Shown one piece after another: positions 61,297-64,000 of a stretch of DNA of 64,000 bases. Location of the stretch: contig NZ_MAEH01000009.1 of NCBI RefSeq assembly GCF_009933135.1, positions 62,001-126,000 on the forward strand. The letters are read 5' to 3'. Numbering within the stretch: the first letter of the stretch is position 1; each line of letters opens with the position of its first letter. The position numbers and the translations under genes were made by a program. The DNA comes from Candidatus Enterococcus leclercqii (GTDB lineage: Bacteria; Bacillota; Bacilli; Lactobacillales; Enterococcaceae). The notes below the pieces were generated by a model. The model made no database searches. It saw only the letters and a program-made list of their open reading frames with translations, and was not told where the DNA came from.

Positions 61297-63171
61297 ATGC
61301 AAATCGAATTTATCACTCAAGAACCGCTGGAAGAATTTCTTGCTGTTGTCAGTCGGCAATTAGGTTTTACTCTTGAATCGGGGGGACAAATGATCGAGCT
61401 GCAAAAAGGCGACCGGATTCGTATCGCGACCACTCCGGAAAAAACTGTCATTACCTATGGCAGCAAGCCTCAGCTTTTCCGAGCATTGACTTTGTGGCAA
61501 GCTCGCCAAAAACAAGAGCCTGTTTTCAGTTGCGAAGAAACACCTCGCTTCGACAAGATCGGTCCGATGATTGACCTCTCTCGAAACGCGGTTTTGACAG
61601 TAGCTGCTATGAAAGAATACATCACTTTGTCCGCCAAAATGGGCCTCAACAGTGTGATGCTTTATATGGAAGATACCTATGAGATTCCGGAATATCCCTA
61701 CTTCGGTCATATGCGGGGGCGTTACAGCCAGCAGGAAATGCGAGAATTGGATGATTTTGCGGATGAGCTAGGAGTTGAATTGATTCCTTCCATCCAGACG
61801 TTGGGACATTTGCGGACACCGCTTCGCTGGAACTTTGCTATCGGTATGAAAGATACCCACGATATTTTACTAGTCGATGAGGAAAAAACTTATACCTTTA
61901 TCGAAGCAATGATTCGTTCGGTTTCCAGTTGTTTCCGATCTCGACAGATTCATATTGGAATGGATGAGGCTCACGATCTGGGCTTGGGGCATTATTTAGG
62001 TAAACACGGATTAGAAAATCGCTTTTCCATCATGACCAAACACTTGAATCGAGTCGTACCTCTGTGTGAAAAATACGGTATGAAGGCAATGATGTGGAGT
62101 GATATGTTCTTTAGAATCGGCACCAAGTCCGGAGATTATTACGATCCCGAAGTGGAATTCCCCCAAAATCTGATCGACGATATGCCAAATGTCGATATGG
62201 TATATTGGGATTATTACCACCATGACGAAAAACAGTATATTTCCAGTTTTGCCAACCACAAGAAGCTACAACGGCCAATTATTTTTGCCGGCGGGGTTTG
62301 GACTTGGAACGGCTTGGCTCCAAATTATGGCAAGTCCCTTGCTACGACTGCTGCAGGTTTGGCGGCAGCTAAAAAAGAAGGTGTTCGAGAAGTTTATGCG
62401 ACCTTGTGGGGGGATGACGGTCAGGAAACTCCGCATATTGCAGCACTTTTAGGGCTGCAGCAGTTTGCAGAGGAGCAATATGGAGATGCGCCCACACTCG
62501 GCCTCATCAGCGAACGTTTTGAAATGTTTCATGGGCAGCCGGCAGCAGATTTCTTGTTGTTGGATCGCTTTGATCAGACCCCTGGTGTCGCTAAAGACAA
62601 TCCCGGCGGCTCTAATGTCAGTAAGTTAGCTCTTTATGAAGACTTGCTCTTTGGCATTTACGATGGCACACTGAACCAATACGATTTGGAAGACTGGTAC
62701 CAACAGTTGGCACAAGAGCTGGCTACGGTTCAGCCAACAGCGGTGACTTATCCCCTCTTTGCTTTTTATCAGCAACTGGCTGAAGTTTTGTCCCATAAGG
62801 CCGCTCTTGGTAAAAAAGCCTGGACTGCCTATCAGGCCCATGACCGTGACAGCCTAGCAGCCGTTTTAGAAGACATCCACCGGCTCAAACCAGCCTTAGA
62901 AATGCTTCATGAACGCCATCGTGAAGTTTGGTTCCAGTGGAACAAACCCTTTGGCTGGGAGATTTTGGAGCTGCGCTATGGTGGTTTAATCAAACGTAGT
63001 GAAACCTCAGCGTGGCGTTTGGATCAATACCTGAAAGGTGCTTTGAATGAGCTGCCGGAATTGGAAGCGCCTCGACTAGTATTTGAAGGTCCTTGGCTGC
63101 TGGGAGACGATATGGTGGGACGCAACTTGTTCCACGGCATCTATTCTGCCAGCAAGCTCTCAGACGTCTGA
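61297..63171 (+). CDS. GH20-type beta-N-acetylhexosaminidase
   Basis: Protein of 624 residues. A short N-terminal beta domain (to about 85) is followed by a GH20-like barrel with the catalytic pair Asp223-Glu224 in IHIGMDEAHDLGLGHY; VELIPSIQTLGHL near 160 and WDYYHHDE are conserved regions. The 200-residue C-terminal part is mostly helical. It resembles the cytosolic GH20C group of streptococci rather than the secreted enzymes. The start follows AAAAGGAAGG; a TATACT -10 box lies at 61252-61257. It is divergent from GH88 and likely leads a plus-strand set with the genes that follow, including a fucosidase. Confidence 0.85.
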   Translation: MQIEFITQEPLEEFLAVVSRQLGFTLESGGQMIELQKGDRIRIATTPEKTVITYGSKPQLFRALTLWQARQKQEPVFSCEETPRFDKIGPMIDLSRNAVLTVAAMKEYITLSAKMGLNSVMLYMEDTYEIPEYPYFGHMRGRYSQQEMRELDDFADELGVELIPSIQTLGHLRTPLRWNFAIGMKDTHDILLVDEEKTYTFIEAMIRSVSSCFRSRQIHIGMDEAHDLGLGHYLGKHGLENRFSIMTKHLNRVVPLCEKYGMKAMMWSDMFFRIGTKSGDYYDPEVEFPQNLIDDMPNVDMVYWDYYHHDEKQYISSFANHKKLQRPIIFAGGVWTWNGLAPNYGKSLATTAAGLAAAKKEGVREVYATLWGDDGQETPHIAALLGLQQFAEEQYGDAPTLGLISERFEMFHGQPAADFLLLDRFDQTPGVAKDNPGGSNVSKLALYEDLLFGIYDGTLNQYDLEDWYQQLAQELATVQPTAVTYPLFAFYQQLAEVLSHKAALGKKAWTAYQAHDRDSLAAVLEDIHRLKPALEMLHERHREVWFQWNKPFGWEILELRYGGLIKRSETSAWRLDQYLKGALNELPELEAPRLVFEGPWLLGDDMVGRNLFHGIYSASKLSDV

Positions 63172-63253
63172 TATTCATTCGGAGCAAAAAACTACTATTT
63201 GAAAAAACCATTCTAGCTAAAATGGGTCCTGATTAAAAGAAAGGAAGATTCCT

Positions 63254-63763
63254 ATGAAATTGAAATCATTTTTACTGCGCTTTGGTTTGGCAGCAGTCTT
63301 ACTGGCTGGTATCCTGCTTTACATCAACTACAACAGTAAAGGTCCGGCAGAAGCTGTCATTGAACCCACCACTGAGAAAACAACCGTCGAAATTACCGGT
63401 GAGGTTAACAATAAAGCAGAAGCAACTGCCTGCCTGGAAGTGCTTAAAGCCAATTTAGCTGCCGCCAACAACGAAGATACCACCGCTTACGTCGATACCT
63501 TGGTAGCCTCTGCGCGGCAGGCGACACAAAAAGAAATGGATGATTTTTTTGCGGAATACGATCTTTCTCATGAGCTGGAAAGTTTCAAAGTAGTCAAACA
63601 AGAACAAGCTTCCATGTTGGTGGAAGCGCAGCAGAAAACTGTCAATCGCGGCAAGCAAAAGTATCGCAACCATCTCACACAAGCGCATCATACCTTTGTT
63701 AAAGAAGACGGCGCATGGAAAATCAAAGAAACCAATATGACCAATACTGAATTCATCGACTAA
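63254..63763 (+). CDS. Membrane-anchored NTF2-like hypothetical protein
   Basis: Protein of 169 residues with one N-terminal hydrophobic helix (about 6-25) preceded by Lys/Arg residues, so it is anchored with its bulk outside. No lipobox Cys is seen. Residues about 55-165 form an alpha/beta domain ending in HHTFVKEDGAWKIKETNM, typical of NTF2/SnoaL-like folds. Function unknown; it may bind a ligand or partner at the surface. The start follows AAAGGAAG. It lies between the GH20 and fucosidase genes in one direction. Confidence 0.75.
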   Translation: MKLKSFLLRFGLAAVLLAGILLYINYNSKGPAEAVIEPTTEKTTVEITGEVNNKAEATACLEVLKANLAAANNEDTTAYVDTLVASARQATQKEMDDFFAEYDLSHELESFKVVKQEQASMLVEAQQKTVNRGKQKYRNHLTQAHHTFVKEDGAWKIKETNMTNTEFID

Positions 63764-63826
63764 TCTGCTGTTAAGTTGGCTAACCTGCCCTAAACTGCAA
63801 TAAAGCGACAAGGAGTGTATACAATC

Positions 63827-64000
63827 ATGACAACTTTTGCCAATTGGCCTGACTATTACCCGGACCCTAGTTGGTTCATCAAAGATCGCTTCGGGATGTT
63901 TATCCACTTCGGTCTTTTCAGTGTGGCCTCTCGCCACGAATGGCTAATGACCACCGAACAAATTGATCCTGAAGTCTACGCTGAAAAATACTTTGAAAAC
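63827..64000 (+). CDS. GH29 alpha-L-fucosidase, N-terminal part (cut by the window end)
   Basis: An open frame begins at ATG 63827, ten bases after an AAGGAG ribosome site, and runs off the window. The 58 visible residues (MTTFANWPDYYPDPSWFIKD, then RFGMFIHFGLFSVASRHEW) match the GH29 N-terminus, where the HFG motif lines the active site. It differs from the fucosidase at 53354-54700, so the locus has at least two. The rest of the gene lies beyond the right edge. Confidence 0.88.
   Translation, partial: MTTFANWPDYYPDPSWFIKDRFGMFIHFGLFSVASRHEWLMTTEQIDPEVYAEKYFEN

Noticed and set aside
63455-63937. Minus-strand frame of 160 codons at the right edge
   Set aside because: Antisense to the NTF2-like gene and to the start of the truncated fucosidase gene, both of which have ribosome sites.

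Overview
The window reads as a chromosomal segment of a low-to-mid GC Lactobacillales bacterium, most likely an Enterococcus or close relative. The support is AGGAGG-type ribosome sites, sigma-A promoters of the TTGACA/TATAAT type, cre-like catabolite-repression sites, Rho-independent terminators, many PTS permeases, and core genes of Firmicutes type (Ctc-type L25, pnp, rpsO, udk). Base composition was judged by eye, not computed. No rRNA, tRNA, CRISPR array, insertion sequence or phage gene was seen. Both ends cut through larger neighbourhoods: a histidine kinase without its response regulator on the left, and a truncated fucosidase gene on the right.

Layout. 0-10 kb: histidine kinase, a Gfo/Idh/MocA oxidoreductase, a candidate small RNA, then a minus-strand operon (YitT membrane protein, GntR regulator, M20 dipeptidase, glycosylasparaginase) with paired GntR-type operators, followed by udk, a YjjG-like phosphatase, an RsuA-type pseudouridine synthase and rplY with a 5S-like leader. 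10-18 kb: two small proteins, a soluble oxaloacetate-decarboxylase-like set (alpha subunit, biotin carrier, duplicated OadG-tail protein), an Mga-like regulator, and rpsO-pnp. 18-29.6 kb: an amino-sugar recycling region with an RpiR/MurR regulator, two murQ paralogues, anmK, a BadF-type sugar kinase, two PTS permeases and a GH1 enzyme.

30-38 kb: MscS channel, then a six-gene minus-strand operon behind one cre-containing promoter: anaerobic sulfatase maturase, MBL hydrolase, second YitT protein, GH20 hexosaminidase and two Cys-type sulfatases. This looks like a pathway that desulfates and trims sulfated amino-sugar glycans. 38-45 kb: GH1, a LacI regulator, GH3 and a PTS IIC controlled by two identical LacI-type operators. 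45-49.6 kb: xylB, xylA and divergent xylR. 49.7-64 kb: an ABC importer for oligosaccharides, two GH29 fucosidases (one cut), a YesL-like membrane protein, a DUF2264 protein, a heparinase II/III-type lyase, a GH88 unsaturated glucuronyl hydrolase, a GH20-type enzyme and a membrane-anchored NTF2-like protein.

Taken together, most of the window serves scavenging of peptidoglycan sugars and host or plant glycans. The sulfatase operon and the lyase/GH88/fucosidase locus suggest use of sulfated, fucosylated or uronic-acid-containing polysaccharides. The most unusual non-coding signals are a leader upstream of rplY that resembles 5S rRNA loop E with a built-in terminator, a strong-promoter RNA of about 180 nt at 2656-2838, a second promoter-driven structured intergenic region at 44.9-45.1 kb, a long double-stranded leader before pnp, and a repeat of about 110-120 bp found immediately after three unrelated minus-strand genes.
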